64,000 nt of DNA from the NCBI GenBank assembly GCA_905221605.1, contig CAJNDS010000569.1:592514-656513 (forward strand), read 5' to 3'. Positions within the stretch are counted from its first letter, which is position 1; the number at the start of each line of letters is the position of its first letter. Shown here one piece after another: positions 1 to 11,956 of this stretch. This stretch comes from Symbiodinium natans. Its lineage: Eukaryota > Sar > Dinophyceae > Suessiales > Symbiodiniaceae. The translations under genes and the position numbers were made by a program. The notes under the pieces are model-generated. The model saw nothing but the letters and a program-made list of their open reading frames with translations, made no database searches and was not told the DNA's origin.

Positions 1-1145
1 CTAAACTCAGCACAAACCCCCCACCCTACACGCTAAACCCTTTTGCCGGAGCGCTCTCACCTGAAACCCTAAACCCCAAACCCCAAACCCTAAACCCTTT
101 TGAACCCGGAACCCCCAAACCCTAGCCTGGCTGAGCCGAGGGAGCGCGAAAAAGCCGAGACCGAACCCCGCGGCCCAGAGGCAAAGCTGCCCGCCACGCC
201 TGGCAGGGAAAGTGGTGGGCTTAGGGTTTGGGGTTTGGGGTTTAGGGTCTAGGGTTTAGGCTTTCGGCCCTGAACCCTGAACCCTGAACCCTAAGCAACG
301 GGACCACACAACCTCTAAGCGGGGCCAGGGCACCAAGTACCAAACTTCAAGTCGATGTTGCCAAAAAGCAAGTTGCACCAAGAGTCCTGGGCAGCGAGGG
401 CTGAGGGCTCAGGATCTTAAGGTTGAGGGTTTATGTTATAAAGGCCGGTGGCCTCTTCATCTGTTGCCCCTTATACCTTAACAGAGCCCCTAGATACCCT
501 AATAAGAACCCCGATATAGGCCCCGATGAAACCGAAACCCTACTTAAAGAGACCACCAGCCCAGATAAGGTTTAGGGTTTAGGGTTTAGGGCGTAGGGGT
601 TGGGACGGCGTTTTTTTCGCCTCGTAACATAATAGGCTTTGGATCTGGGAACCTAACACATAATTTAGAGAAAACGGGAAGCACGGGGAATGGTTGAAGA
701 TGAGCCGAAGACTTGTCGGACTTTTGGGTTCTCGGGGTGACATCGGAATGCTTCCAGCTCAAAACCTGTCACTTGACAGCAAGTGTTCCCCCCCCCCCCG
801 CCCCCCCTTGGTAATCTGCGTTCCAAACACTTAAAAGCCTTGATGTTGGCTTTAAGCAGTGTGTCACACGGGGATGCGCATTTTGCACTCCACATAATAA
901 GTAACCACTCAGTGAAAGCCCGCACTGTCAGGGCGTATCTCAAGCAATGAACCCCAAACGATAATTATTCATTGACGCGCTCTCCGAGCAAGCACCAACC
1001 GCGCAGACCCAAAGGAGCAATCACACCAACACCCTAAATCCTGATAACTAAAACCCAAACCCGAAACCCCTAAACCCCTAAACCCTACACCCTACAGTCC
1101 CCTAACTGGACTTAGTCTGCCAGAAAGCGGCTTTCAGGGATGCAG
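1..1145. other. Left flank, degenerate telomere-like DNA
   Basis: Short broken runs of CCCTAAA and TTTAGGG alternate with unique DNA. Blocks at 126-216 and 310-400 stay open in at least one frame but have no paralogue in the window to fix the strand. A C-run near 790-810 is the only other structure. I see no gene I can defend. Confidence 0.5.
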
Positions 1146-1268
1146 GCCCCTGAACCCAAAAACCCGAAAATGGAGCCCCTGCTCAAAGAATGGCTGGCTG
1201 AGGCAAGGTCGGTTAGTCTCAACTTGGGGCTACAGCCCCAGCCAGTCGCAATCTCGAAGTACCTGCAG
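1146..1268. CDS. Exon-like block, strand unresolved
   Basis: A 123-nt block is open on both strands. On plus it is bounded by ATGCAG and by GTGTGA, exactly 41 codons, with the helical stretch MEPLLKEWLAEAR. On minus it follows a strong CACACCTGCAG|G acceptor and reads KLRLTDLASASHSLSRG, faintly like the LGLRDFTDSPSLSGE exon of the duplicated gene at 61.9 kb. Every resolved gene here is on minus, which favours that strand, but the sequence does not settle it. No function recognised. Confidence 0.35.
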
Positions 1269-2043
1269 GTGTGAATCCAAAATCTTGGGAGCGCAACTCT
1301 CTGACATCGAAGCCCCTACTTTAAGAACGAGAAGCCGTTTGGCTTTTAGCATGCTTGAGACTCCTAGAACGAGCTCGATAATCAAAACCTGCAAATCTCC
1401 GCAAATATGTTTGGGGTTGACTGGAGGTTTGTCGATGGCCTGGCATGACCATCAACCACAAGACTGCATGTGCATGGGCAATCAGTTCACTAACACAGGG
1501 TCCCTTTTGGTGGCAGCCCTCATAAGGACCCCCCCCCCCCCCAAATTCAAAACGACCCAAATAAACTTGTAAAACTACCCTACCAGGGGGAACGACGGCA
1601 ACCACCACTTCTAAGCTCCGGGGCAACTACTGCCAGGTTCCCAGCAAGAAAAGCCGGGTGCCCTGTTTCGGATATAATCTAGTTTATCAGGATTCTATCC
1701 CGAAAAATGGGAATGTGCTACTGGGTGTCCTTGGCTCTTGGCAACACAAAGGAGCTAAACCCTCGGTGAACACAAGCCGAAAAGAAGGCGAGCTGAAGCC
1801 GGTAGGCCCTCCTTAAGCCCTGCAAAACTTTCGCTGTTGGAAATCCGGGACCAGAAGCAGCAAGCTTGTGGCCGACCCTAAACCCTAAACCCTTCTTGCC
1901 TAACCCCTAAACCCGTTTTAAACCCTAAACCCTAAACCCGTTTTCTGTAGGGCTGTGGGGTTTCAAGGTGAGTGAGCGTGAGCCCTCCCTGCAGGCGAAT
2001 TCGCTGGCCTGGAGTCGAGGTGGCTGTGGTCGGCTGTCCTTAC

Positions 2044-2083
2044 CACGCGCACGCAGCAGCATTCTGGTCCAGTAGCCTTTCAG
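2044..2083 (-). CDS. Candidate 40-nt exon of a third gene relative
   Basis: On minus this block lies between GGGGCAG and GTAAGG, a textbook donor. It reads ERLLDQNAAACA after a split alanine codon. This resembles AAELLQNPAC and AAELLLNPIC in the exons at 41824-41881 and 63729-63797, with small insertions. If homologous, it belongs to the gene that starts at 12020. The block is very short, so the similarity could be chance. Confidence 0.35.
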
Positions 2084-2273
2084 CTGCCCCCAAGCCCTGA
2101 GCCCTTAACCCTAAACCGCAAAACCAAACATTTTTTTTATGTATTCTGATTATTATGCAACTTTCCGACAGGATCCGAGCTACTCGAGCGTCCTTCAGGG
2201 ATCCCCTGAGGGCTGTCAGACTCACTCGCACAGTGACCTCACACACTTTGAGCCTGAGTATGTACGCAGACCT

Positions 2274-2400
2274 CCGTACTGTAGGGGGCCTTAGGGTTTT
2301 GGGGGGTGTTTAGTATAGTATAGTTAATGTTATAGGGATTATAGGGGAATATAGTAATTGTGATTTTTCAGACCCCTATATCATACTACGTTCTAAACCT
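2274..2400. mobile_element. Family D inverted-repeat element, diverged
   Basis: It starts CCGTACTGTAGGGGGCC and ends with CAGACCCCTATATCATACTACG-like bases, matching the ends of the better copies at 20883, 31235 and 43362. The A+T-rich middle is unlike the other copies. No coding capacity. Confidence 0.5.
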
Positions 2401-4310
2401 TACTCCTCGAAGTTCTGTACGGCGCCAAAATTAAGAATGCACCCAGCTTATTCAGGACGACGCAACGAATTTGCATCCATTCCGCGTTCCTTGGCAACCA
2501 CAACCCCTGAATATTTCCTCACCTGCCAATGTTTTTCCGTTAAGTTGACTCCCTTAAACAGCATGATCGCTAGCATTCTCTCTCTCTCTCTCTGCCGTGC
2601 CGCTAGCATTGTTAGCTCTATTATTTTACAGTTAGTGTTGCTAAACATGTATATGTACATCTAAATGGACATTCCTATATCTTAGCCTGCCTTCCTCACC
2701 CAGAACCATATGTGCGGACCTGACCACTACTGCGTTACGAAGAACATGGATTTGAGGTTTAGGGTTCGGGATTTATGGGTTCTTAAGCTATGCTCTCCTC
2801 AGCACAAAAGACGCAGCCCCAGATTCCACGCTGCGGCGGCGATCAGCGCAAAGACGAGGACGGCGGCTGACAGGATCCTATGGCTGATACGTCTGCATCT
2901 TTTTGTTTGCCACCCGCCTAGCTGACTCTCTCTCCGCAGGGACTATTCATGACTTTTCGAGATTCCGGGGGAAACTGGGCCAGTCACCTTGAGCCTTCAC
3001 GGACGAGTCACACCGCCGCCTAGCCTGAGAGCCAACTCAACCATAACGCCTGAGCACAACGCGACCGTGGACAAGGGTACTGACTAGACGAGGCTGCTGC
3101 TCGCCCAATACACATCCTCCTTTGCCTTGCTTGGTTAACACACCGCTCAAGACTAACAGTCGAATTAAACCCTTCTGCAAACATGAGGCCTCGTATTAAA
3201 ACAGGGTCCTAAACAGAGACCAAATTTCAGAGAACTGACCACAAGGCTTCAGGGCTAAGATGCCGTCCCACGTCCCCAGCAGCTTGTCAAAGAAAACCTA
3301 AAACTTGCGACGCACACCAAAGCACCCTAGAGCCTAAAGCCAAAGCTTAATTACTGGTCCACTTTCAAAAGCGGTGGAACCACGTCGGGCTACACTGTCC
3401 TCAAAAGATAACGATCACCCACCACACTGCTGAGAGGAGGACGTGCGGCCGAGCATCTGCTGTGACTGAGACGACGTCGGCAATAACTTTGATGCTGCAG
3501 AGATGCCGACCTTGGAAGGGGTTGTTCCAGGGTTCAGGGTTTTGGCAGCCTTCGTTGCATCTTCGCAAGGAGTTTGATTTGAAAAGGCATCTACAAGGAA
3601 CCTCCCGGATACACATGGATGAACGACAGCTTGGGGTGAAGGAGGTGGCTAAATCACTGAATACATTGCAGAAGGCTTGGCAGCCCAGGAGCCATCTCAA
3701 AATAAGGGTACCCTTTTCAGAACCCTTTAAACAAGCAGTGGACCATATTGAGGGACCATGTAACCTCCCCTAGAACTTTGGGTTCCCAAACAACCCAACC
3801 CTAAGCTACTAATTGCTGAAGAACCCCCCGCCACAAAAAAAAAAAACAACATATATGTATGTATGTAAATATATATATATATATATATATTTATTTATTT
3901 ATTTATATTCTTCCTTATACGAGCATTTTAGGGATTATTATTTTTCTTTTGGGGGTTCTTGTGCAAACAGTAGTTTAGGATTCCCTTGGCTCTTGCCTGC
4001 CAGGCTAAGTGAGTCCGGCAGCTGCATTGCAATGTGCGCTAAGACGCTAGGGCGGTGTCCTCAACCTGCCCTTCATCTAAGGGTTTAGGTTTAGGGTTAA
4101 GGGTTTAGGGTAGTTACCTGGTCCCTAAATATGGGCCTTCAAAGGGGACCCCTGATAGCCCCTATAAAAACCCAAGGGCCCATACCTCAGAACCCTGTAA
4201 ATAGGGTAATGGACCTTATAGTCAGGGCCCAAGAAACTACCAAACTCTAACCTTTAAATCCTAAACCCTAAATCCTAAGCCCGAAACCCAAAACTCTAAA
4301 TCCTCAGCCC
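2401..4310. other. Repeat-rich stretch without a supported gene
   Basis: Holds a CT microsatellite near 2580, a TA/TTTA run at 3864-3905, a family I element fragment at 3705-3800 (shared with 16660-16805) and another diverged one at 4123-4240. The bases GCCACCCGCCTAGCTGAC at 2909 recur at 41692. ORFs at 3462-3773 and 3401-3700 run through repeat DNA and look accidental. Confidence 0.45.
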
Positions 4311-4616
4311 TTAATGTTGCACCCGCTTTAGTATCGGCCCCCTCTTTAAAGACAATCTGGCCGAATTATTCAGGACACCCTGACTGTTTGGGAGTCCCTC
4401 TTTAAAGACAAATCGTCCGGGCGCCGTAAGAAAATTCCACGTGGCGCGCCTTTAAAAAAGATAACCGGGCATCGCTGCCCCTTTTGAACCTATCTAAACT
4501 CCTCCCTATTAAAATCATATGAGCCCCGGGGGCCGTGTAATCAGGCTCCCATCCACGCCTCGACTGTCCAGGGGGGGGGGGGGGGGCCCCCCACACTAAA
4601 GAGGGTGCAACATTAA
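4311..4616. mobile_element. Family C element, complete 306-bp copy
   Basis: Both ends form an inverted repeat: TTAATGTTGCACCC on the left and GGGTGCAACATTAA on the right, followed inward by CTTTAGT/ACTAAAG. The element is bounded by TTAA on each side, as expected for a TTAA-targeting (piggyBac-like) element, though no transposase is present to confirm that. The interior carries a G16 run near 4571. A left-truncated copy lies at 49243-49499 and a diverged relative near 39310-39430. Confidence 0.8.
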
Positions 4617-5317
4617 CAGACAAACCCGACCGACATCTCCCAAACCTAGTTTTGTGAATCTGCACTCCTTCCAGGCATGCGGCCGCCATAATCTCAGCAG
4701 CTAGAAGCCTCAACAGGGCTCCAGGCTTAGGGATTTCAGAGTTCTGGTTCAGGGTTTCGGGCTTAGGGCTAGGGTTTTTGGGTTCTAGTTTGGACGTGGC
4801 TCCCAGAAACACAACTTAACACTTGAGATTACTTTTGTTGAAGCTGCACTTCGCATTTGGTCTCGGGTATCTAGAGTTTGGGGTTTCTTCTGCTTGTGTA
4901 TCCAAACCAGGCACCCAAGATTTACACTCACCAAAAATTATGGGATTTCCGAAATTCGGGGTACCTTATCGGAAACCCCCATATACGTAAACCAACAACA
5001 GAAATACATGCCCATCGACTTGGTCCGCAGGGACTCAACTGCTGCCGAAACACACCTCAACGACTATTTTCCAAGGACCTTTCGCTGAGTGGCCAGAGGA
5101 AGAACCAGTCAATGCGCATGGAATCCGTCTGAAATGCCTCGGGCGCAATGTGCAGCGACCATTCAGATTCGGCAGGAGCTCATGAACTCCTGCAAAGTAG
5201 CCCCACATAGCCCCACTACCAGAAGAATCACCAACCACCGCTTCCGAAAGACCGTGCAGCTATCCTCAAAGTCGAAATCCTTGAAGAGGATCGGATCCTC
5301 CCACTTTCAGTGGCTCA

Positions 5318-5437
5318 CCCTAAACCCTATAAACCCTATAAACCCTATAAACCCTAAACCCCAAACCCCAAACCCCAAACCCCAAACCCCAAACCCTAAA
5401 CCCTAAACCCTAAACCCTAAACCCTAAACCCTAAACC
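5318..5437. repeat. Telomere-like array with 9-mer, C-rich and canonical zones
   Basis: The array passes from ACCCTATAA nonamers to AAACCCC heptamers and then to perfect CCCTAAA. The zones suggest local homogenisation of variants, not simple decay. Confidence 0.85.
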
Positions 5438-6178
5438 AGGACCACCAAGGAAAGCCAAAGGGCGGGGAGAGCTGTAAGCGTCATCAGCATGTACCTGCTG
5501 CGGCCATGTTAGTCGCCCCAGGGGCATGAACAGCCAGCCATCCGGGTCTTGGCATTTTTGGGTTGAAGGTTTAGGGTCTAGGGTTTAGGGTTTCAGGTTT
5601 GAAGCTGAACTGCGCAACTACTTGGAGGTTCCTGGGTACATGGAAGTGGGCTGCTAGTATCCCAGAGAACGTTCCAGCCAATTTGCAACTATAATTGCCA
5701 CTTAAGCACCCATGAAGCTCCGAGTGCACGACTCCACGCCCAAAGGTCCCCTGGATCCAAGGGCAGATGCCCTCGCACCCTAAACCCTAAACCCTAAACC
5801 CGAAACCCCAAAAGGCCATGACATCGCGTTTGCCCTCGTCTTGCCTCAAAATCCTTGTGCTGAGACTACTCCGCCAGTACCCCCATTGTTGCGTCAAGGG
5901 GTTTATACAGCCTCTGAAAAAGCCATGCTGGTGGGCATCCTAGAGACAAAGGCTGACCCGAGATGTTGGATAAAACCTGTGGGTGTGCACATGCAGGAGA
6001 TACCTAAGCCCTGTAAAGGCCTAAACTTACTGGTTCCTAGCAAGCAAGTCCAGAAATTCGGGCAGCAGAGGTGCTCCACTAGTCCCGGAAACGATGCCCT
6101 TTTCGACCTTAGGAGTATCTCCAAACCCTAAACTTCTGAAATTTTCTGGTGTTTTTTAGATAAATAATAGTTTACACA

Positions 6179-6276
6179 TTGGGATGCTCCCCCTTATACT
6201 AACAATCCTCAGTAGGGATGATAATTGGGGCACGATAAGCCCTATTTAGGACTCTTAGAACAAGGGGGAACATCAG
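6179..6276. mobile_element. Family A element
   Basis: Starts TTGGGATGCTCCCCCTTATA and ends AAGGGGGAACATC, with the AACAATCC...GGACTCTTAG inner arms in inverted orientation. Divergence hides any target duplication. Confidence 0.75.
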
Positions 6277-6865
6277 AAATCATTTTTTGGGTTGAAAATT
6301 TATACATACAATACTTGATTCCAGGTCGAGACACAAGCCCAGCCACCGCTCGAGGCGGGCTGTCCATTTCGTAACCTTCGAGATTGGACCGATGGGGTTT
6401 TCTGCCTAGACACTTGTAGGTTCTACGTCGGGCCTCGTTTCTTCTCTCCCTAAACCCTAAACCCTAAACCCTAAGTCCTCTTGAACTAAGTCAACTACAC
6501 CCCCAAAAGTAGACGATTTCGTCGAGCTGAAGCCCCTCTGGAGCCCTTCTACGCTCCAATTGGGACCCTTTTTGCCTACAGCTTTATGGGTTCTACCTAT
6601 GTTACTAATCATGAAGGGTACTACTAAACTGCGGGTAAACAGAGTGCCAGGTACTTGCTTAAGAACCCCCGCAAACAATATGAGGGCAATACAGGGTTTG
6701 CTAGGTTTTTGACTTTTCGGGGTTCTTAAGCTGTAGGAAATTATGGGGGTTTACGAAAAGAGGCGGCCCCTAAAAAAAGAGCGCAGAAAAGAAGGATTCC
6801 CTTATAGGATCCCATCAACGGTACCCCCTAAACAAATATCGTAAACCCCCATATTGAGTCCAGGT

Positions 6866-6955
6866 AACCCTAAACCCTAAACCCTAAACCCTAAACCCTA
6901 AACCCTAAACCCTAAACCCTAAACCCTAAACCCTAAACCCTAAACCCTAAACCCA
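6866..6955. repeat. Telomere-like CCCTAAA array
   Basis: About 12 nearly perfect CCCTAAA units. It is flanked by ordinary sequence on both sides, so it is interstitial. Confidence 0.95.
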
Positions 6956-8034
6956 ACGTGCCACAAGCGAACTGGAAGGCAGGTCGGGGTGCTCCGGCCG
7001 CTGTGTGGCCGCTCAAGATGAAGAACCTGGAGAGGTTTGGGTTTGTTTTGGGTTTAGGGTTTAGGGTTTCGGGTTTAGGTCTAGTTATTAGGGTTTGGGG
7101 CTTTAGGGCCTCCATCTAGATGCTCTCTGTCGAAAGGTTTCTGAACAAGACGGCCATGTGCACTTATTAGTTCTTAACCGTGGGCTTCAGGTACCTTATA
7201 ATCAAGGGTACCTCGTTCCCAAATTCCCGCAGAAAACGCCCAAGTTTAGCCCCAAACCAGAAATGGTTTTTGGGTTCCGGATTGAATGGGAAGTTGAAAT
7301 TAGCGTGGCAATAGTATAAAGTAATAGTCGTAGAAATACTAGTAGCAAGGGTAATCATCGCAAAAGTAGGAATAGTAATCGTCGCAATAGTAGCCCCCCC
7401 CCCCCCCCACCCCCACGCCACCCCCCCGCCACCCCTCACCCCCTCAAAGGTTCGAGCCATGGGTTATGTTCACACCCTTGGGGGGGGGGGGGGGGGCTGC
7501 GGTTTAGGGTTTACTCGGTGCTGTCTCCGCATCTGAGTATCTGAGCAGCGACTGCACTGTGAACCAGCGATCAACCCGCCAGCAGCACTGAAACTGCAGG
7601 GCGACATCCCAACTCACCAGCCGATCCGACAGGACATGCAAAGAAAAAGGCGAGATCTCAATGATGGTTTAGGGTTCGGATTTTAGGGTTTGTGGTTGCA
7701 TTCTTCTTTTCCTTCTTTGTACCGAGTCTTGTGGTTGGTTTTTCAATTAGTGAGACTAGTGTACCCCAAGCCCCAGGCCCCTGACCATAAATCCAAGAAG
7801 GACAGAACGAACTACACTTGCAAGGAACTATACGGGTATACATGTGAGGTTTAGGGTTGAGGGTTTAGTGCTTAGGACCCCAAACCCTAAACCCTACACC
7901 CTAAACCCTAAACCCTAAACCCTAAAACCCGGGCAGACGAGGCGCATCAACATGCAGATCAAGCCGGCGTTGTTGCAGGCCCGGAGCCTGTTGCCAAAAC
8001 GAGGGCTTGTGAGTTAGAGGGTGTAGTCGGTTTG

Positions 8035-8140
8035 GGGTTTAGGGTTTAGGGTTTTGGTTTAGGGTTTAGGGTTTAGGGTTTAGGGTTTAGGGTTTAGGGT
8101 TTAGCGTTTAGGGTTTAGGGTTTAGAGTTTAGGGTTTAGA
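8035..8140. repeat. Telomere-like TTTAGGG array
   Basis: About 15 units with a few substitutions. It continues as degenerate TTTAGGG and TTTCGG variants to about 8220, followed by a G-run at 8310-8326. Confidence 0.9.
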
Positions 8141-8541
8141 GGGTTTCTGCTGCATAGGGTTTCAGGTTTAGGGTTTCGGCTGCATAGGGTTGAGGGTTTG
8201 GGGCTCAGGGTTTAGTGCTGAGGTTCAGGGGTAGGACCCCACCAGAACGATCCGCCCCCTCCCAAGATAAGGCCCAAAGTCTGGGTCTTATCTTTGGTTG
8301 GGGTGGTGGTGGGGGGGGGGGGGGGTCGTACAGGACCCTAAAAGTTCTAAACCCTATCCCATGAGCAATGGGGTCAAAGCCATTAGCAACCCGACTGGAG
8401 GTAGAACTAAACGTGGCGCGTCTTTTTTTAGCATGGGGTGGGGGGGAGGTCCCCTGCACCAGAAAAAGCTGTTCTCCTTCCTTATTCCAAGAACACCCCC
8501 GCTTCCGCAAATGCCCCAACTCTGATACGCGAAAACTTCAC

Positions 8542-8565
8542 CCCGTTGCAAGCTGGACTTGCTGA
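8542..8565 (-). CDS. 24-nt microexon (SKSSLQR)
   Basis: It lies between GTGTGGCAG and GTGAAG and reads V-SKSSLQR with split end codons. The 30 nt around it match the exon at 63953-63975 (VNKSSFKK) at most positions, including the bases AAGTCCAGCTT. This match ties the gene at 12 kb to the duplicated gene at 27-64 kb. The donor phase differs by one base from the 64-kb copy, so the exact 3' edge is uncertain. Confidence 0.55.
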
Positions 8566-8964
8566 CTGCCACACACCCACTAGTAGTAGCTCCCTATAAG
8601 CCCTGAATTGCAGCCTGCCACAGTGATGCGATGCAGATAGAAAGCCCGAGACCCCTAACCCCACAACTCCAATCCATGCCCAGATTCGGATAGATCCAGA
8701 AGGACCACATCTCGACTGGAAAGCGGCCTCGCTCGGGGCTGACAGACGCTGGACGGGGTGTGGAGTGGGGTTGAGGATTCTCTTGCCAAGTCTAGGCCCT
8801 AGGCAGTTCCTTGTCTGGCCAGAGTTTCATCGCTGGCAAAAAACAAGGAGAAACGCAACCATGTAAGAAGACTACCCAAGCTCTTTTTGAACCCAGAACT
8901 CAGAACATCAGAGCATATACCCAAGCCCAAAACCCTGAGCACACAGACACACACGTACGCTCAC

Positions 8965-9069
8965 ACAGCTGTGTAGCAGTCCTTCTTCGGGCTCCAGGAA
9001 GGGTGCTTGCACGCGCTTGCTTAAGGGGCACTTGGGCTCTTCTGCGACAAGCACTTCGAGCAGACTGCC
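8965..9069 (-). CDS. Exon 4, 35 codons
   Basis: The acceptor is TTCGCGTTGCAG|G and the donor is TGT|GTGAGC. The block is open for exactly 35 codons in phase 0, matching the phase-0 end of the previous exon. The protein contains GSLLEVLVAEEPKC and ends FLEPEEGLLHSC; it is acidic and leucine-rich. No domain recognised. Confidence 0.7.
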
Positions 9070-9639
9070 CTGCAACGCGAAATCTAAGTCTCAGGTTCAG
9101 GAGTTATTTGATTGGGCAAGTTTAAGGTTTCGGGGGGCCCGGCAGGGCTTAAGGATCTGGGTTTTTCTTTGGCCATTTGTTTTCGTCTTGCTTTTCTTTT
9201 GTTCTGTTTCTTTGGCCACGAGGATCTACTCGGCTACTTCAAAAGGGCACGGCCCTACCTTCACCCCCCTAGTGTCTTTGCATTTTTCGTGTAAAGGGTG
9301 TCTGAACTCTGAACTATGGGCGTTTTCGGTCTCTTGTACGTACTTCAGCTTAAGCTACCAAGCCGCCCCCCCCCCCCCCCCCATGTGACTGCAAACAGCC
9401 GTGCCTTCGAACCAGTGCTTGGTGATCACCTGAAGAATGCCAAGGCCCAGCAGGGCGTCCTTTCGGGCGACCAGGGCAAGTTGTCGAGTGGAGGGAGAGT
9501 GTCAGGTTCAGGCAGGGTTGAGAGCGTAGGATTTTGGGCTTGGACGCTGTTGCCGAAACCCAACCTTCAACCTCAGGGATTTGAGGTCGGATGATAAGCT
9601 TGAGGCGGCTTGTCATGGAGTTGAGGTCTCTAACCTTAC

Positions 9640-9695
9640 AGGCCAGTCGAGGACCTCGTCAAGGCGAGGACCCGTCAGAGTCACCTCCTTGAAGA
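9640..9695 (-). CDS. Exon 3, FKEVTLTGPRLDEVLDWP
   Basis: Bounded by TTCCCAG and by a consensus donor GTAAGG. It enters in phase 1, completing a valine codon with the previous exon, and leaves in phase 0. Codon use looks genuine, with no stop in this frame. Function unknown. Confidence 0.7.
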
Positions 9696-10092
9696 CTGGG
9701 AACACTAGCCTCACAACTTCGTTGCTGAGTTCACAAGCCCCAAAAAAAGTGTACACTTTCAGTTCTATTGGGGGAATATAGACTCCCAAAAACTGTAAAG
9801 TGTACTCACTCTGCTACTAAGCTAAGAAAGTGCAGCCCAGCCCCAAGCACCGAGTTCTACTCCCCGCTTGCCCACGGTATCTTCAAAGCACTGCAACATC
9901 CCAAACCTTAAGTTGCCCCTAAAGCCAAGTAAGTTTGGGGCACTCCATCCTAAACAACTGATCCCCAAAGCCAAAAAATTTCGGCCTGGGGGTGTCCTAA
10001 ACTACCCAAAGCGCTAAACAACTGATAAACCTGAACTGTTTAAATCCCTAAACAAGCCTTTCTACAGGCTTCGGTAGCCCAACCCCCTACAC

Positions 10093-10149
10093 CCTCTGCC
10101 GCCTTCAGCTGCTGCTCAACGGCTTCGCGGGCGTTGGCCTCGCGGAGGC
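10093..10149 (-). CDS. Exon 2, short coiled-coil-like segment
   Basis: It follows CGCCCAG|G and ends at a GTGTAG donor. The reading LREANAREAVEQQLKAAE is a clean amphipathic, alanine- and glutamate-rich helix. Entry phase 1 fits the split glycine codon of exon 1, and exit phase 1 fits exon 3. Confidence 0.7.
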
Positions 10150-10265
10150 CTGGGCGAGCAAGTTGGTACAGGGCCTAGGGACTCGGGAGCAGGGTTTCGG
10201 AGACGCCTCGTGCACGGTACTCATCCAGTGAACTGGCCAAGTGCTTGTCCAGGATTCTTTGGCAT

Positions 10266-10370
10266 ACTTAGTTGTCCAGTACCTAGGGGTCTTAAAGGTT
10301 AACCTTTGGGAATATAAGGGGAATATATTAACCCAAAAAGGTTAAAGGCTAGCTACTCTACTACTAAGTA
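10266..10370. mobile_element. Family B element in intron 1
   Basis: Starts CTTAGTTGTCCAGTACC and ends CTACTCTACTACTAAG. The internal bases AAGGTTAACCTTTGGG and CCCAAAAAGGTTAAAGG form an inverted pair. The flanks CATA and TATA are a near target duplication. Confidence 0.85.
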
Positions 10371-10906
10371 TACCCGGGCTCAGGGATCAGGGCTTAGTGG
10401 GGCGTGGCTCTCTTGACGAGAAACGTGCTGTCAAGACAGAAAGGCTTACGACCTTCCCATTCGACCCCCTCCCCGTCCTCCCCTTCCTACAAAAGCCAAC
10501 CTACAACCCTTCTAAGGGACAGAGACGGCCATCTTCCATACACTAGTTCGAAGATTGCAGTCCGGAGTTCTTAGCGTGGGTGCCTGCCCTGCCACGAGAA
10601 CCCCAAAAAGGGCAAAGGTACCCCCGTTTCCGGAACCCTAAGTAAGGCCCTAAACCCTAACGCCCTTTTGAAGCCGGGCTGAACTCCAAGCCGGCACCTG
10701 TGGGTAGGGGATCAAAAAAATTTATTTGGGATAAAAAAATTATTTCTAGGCGGATCAAAAAAACTTATTTGGGATCAACAAATAATTTACTGAAGGCTTC
10801 GAAGGCTTCTTGCCAGCGGAGCGGAGGCTGTAAACGCTCAGAAGTGCAGCAGTTCTGGCCGTTCACAAGCTCTAAATACCGAAAAAACACAGCATTTAGG
10901 CGGGAA

Positions 10907-11120
10907 CTACTGAAAATAGCAGCATTTCTGAGTTTCCAGAGAGGCTGCAGATATTGTATTTAGCAACAGTTCCGCGCTTTCAGAGGCTGGAAATACTGTA
11001 CACTGCAGCATTTCTGAGCTTCCAAAGGCTGCAAATATTGAAAATAGCAGCATTTCTGCGATTTCAGAGGCTGGAAATACTGTAAATAGCAGCATTTCTG
11101 AGTTTGCAAAGGCTGCAAAT
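10907..11120. repeat. 42-bp tandem repeat inside the fold-back element
   Basis: About five imperfect units built around GCAGCATTTCTGAG and AGGCTGGAAATACTG. As 42 is divisible by 3, false ORFs with 14-residue repeats appear on minus. Confidence 0.85.
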
Positions 11121-11499
11121 CAATGCTTGGCATTAGAAGTTTCAAAAAATGCGTATACTCTGAAGCATGTATATTATGGCATAGTATTGTATATTCTTGT
11201 ACAATATTGCATGACATTGTATATTCTTGCATAATATTGTATATTGTTGTATATATTGTTGAGTATTACTGTATTGTCTTGTGTTTTCTTGTGTTTTTGT
11301 ATATTATTGCATATTATTGCATATTATTGCATTTATTTGTGTATTTTGAAAATTATTGTATATATTGTATAATATTGCGTCTTGTGTAATATATTCTTGT
11401 ATTTTATTGGATCTTATTGTGCCTTCATGTATTTTTGCAAAAAAAGTGCTCGCATCATGGGACTACTAAGAAAACAGCGGGGGGGTTGGGGGGGGCGCA

Positions 11500-11557
11500 G
11501 CCCCCCCCCCCCCCATTTGCAGGGTTGGGGGGGGGGGGCCCCCCCCCCCCCCCCCCC
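11500..11557. repeat. Facing poly-G/poly-C blocks
   Basis: C14, then ATTTGCAGGGTT, then G13 directly followed by about C22. The G run meets the C run, so the block can form a near-perfect hairpin. GCTCGCATCAT occurs on both sides. Confidence 0.85.
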
Positions 11558-11635
11558 TATTTGCAAACACAACGCTCGCATCATTGGTTTGGAAAGGATA
11601 TTCATATGCTTTGAAGCAAGCATGCCTTTCCTTCC

Positions 11636-11840
11636 ATGTCATTTCCTTTCCTTTCCTTTCCTTCCTTCCTTGCTTCCTGGCTTCCTTGCCTTCTTGCTTC
11701 CTTGCTTCCTTGCTTCCTTGCTTGCTTGCTTGCTTCGTTCCTTCCTTCCTTCCTGCCTGCCTGCCTTCCTTCCTTGCGTCCTTCCACCCTTCCTTCCCGC
11801 CCTCCCTCCCTCCCTCCCTTTCTCCCACTCTCCCTCCCCT
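11636..11840. repeat. CTTC/CTTG pyrimidine microsatellite
   Basis: Over 200 nt almost purely pyrimidine on plus, made of TTCC, TTGC and CTGC tetranucleotides. It yields proline- and serine-rich ORFs on plus and lysine/arginine/glutamate-rich ones on minus, none meaningful. Confidence 0.9.
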
Positions 11841-11956
11841 CTCCATCAAGAAGAACAGAATAAACTATTTCTTGATCCTAAATAAATTATTTTTTGATCC
11901 TAAATAGTTTTTTTTTGATCCGCATCCCGCACCTGTCCCTGCCTAAGCGACATCAC

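Larger units (their letters stand above)
10694..11936. mobile_element. 1.2-kb fold-back element with 8-bp target duplication
   Basis: GCACCTGT occurs directly outside both ends (10694-10701 and 11929-11936). The ends inside are inverted repeats beginning GGG and built from repeated GGATCAAAAAAA-TATTT units: four units on the left (10709-10790) and three on the right (11870-11923). The interior has a 42-bp tandem repeat, an A+T-rich zone, two facing G/C homopolymer blocks and a 200-bp pyrimidine tract. No transposase is visible. An 8-bp duplication is typical of hAT-type transposons, but the ends do not let me assign a family. Confidence 0.75.

Noticed and set aside
11466-11907. Long ORFs on both strands (up to 167 codons)
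   Set aside because: They translate homopolymer and pyrimidine microsatellite DNA in several frames at once.
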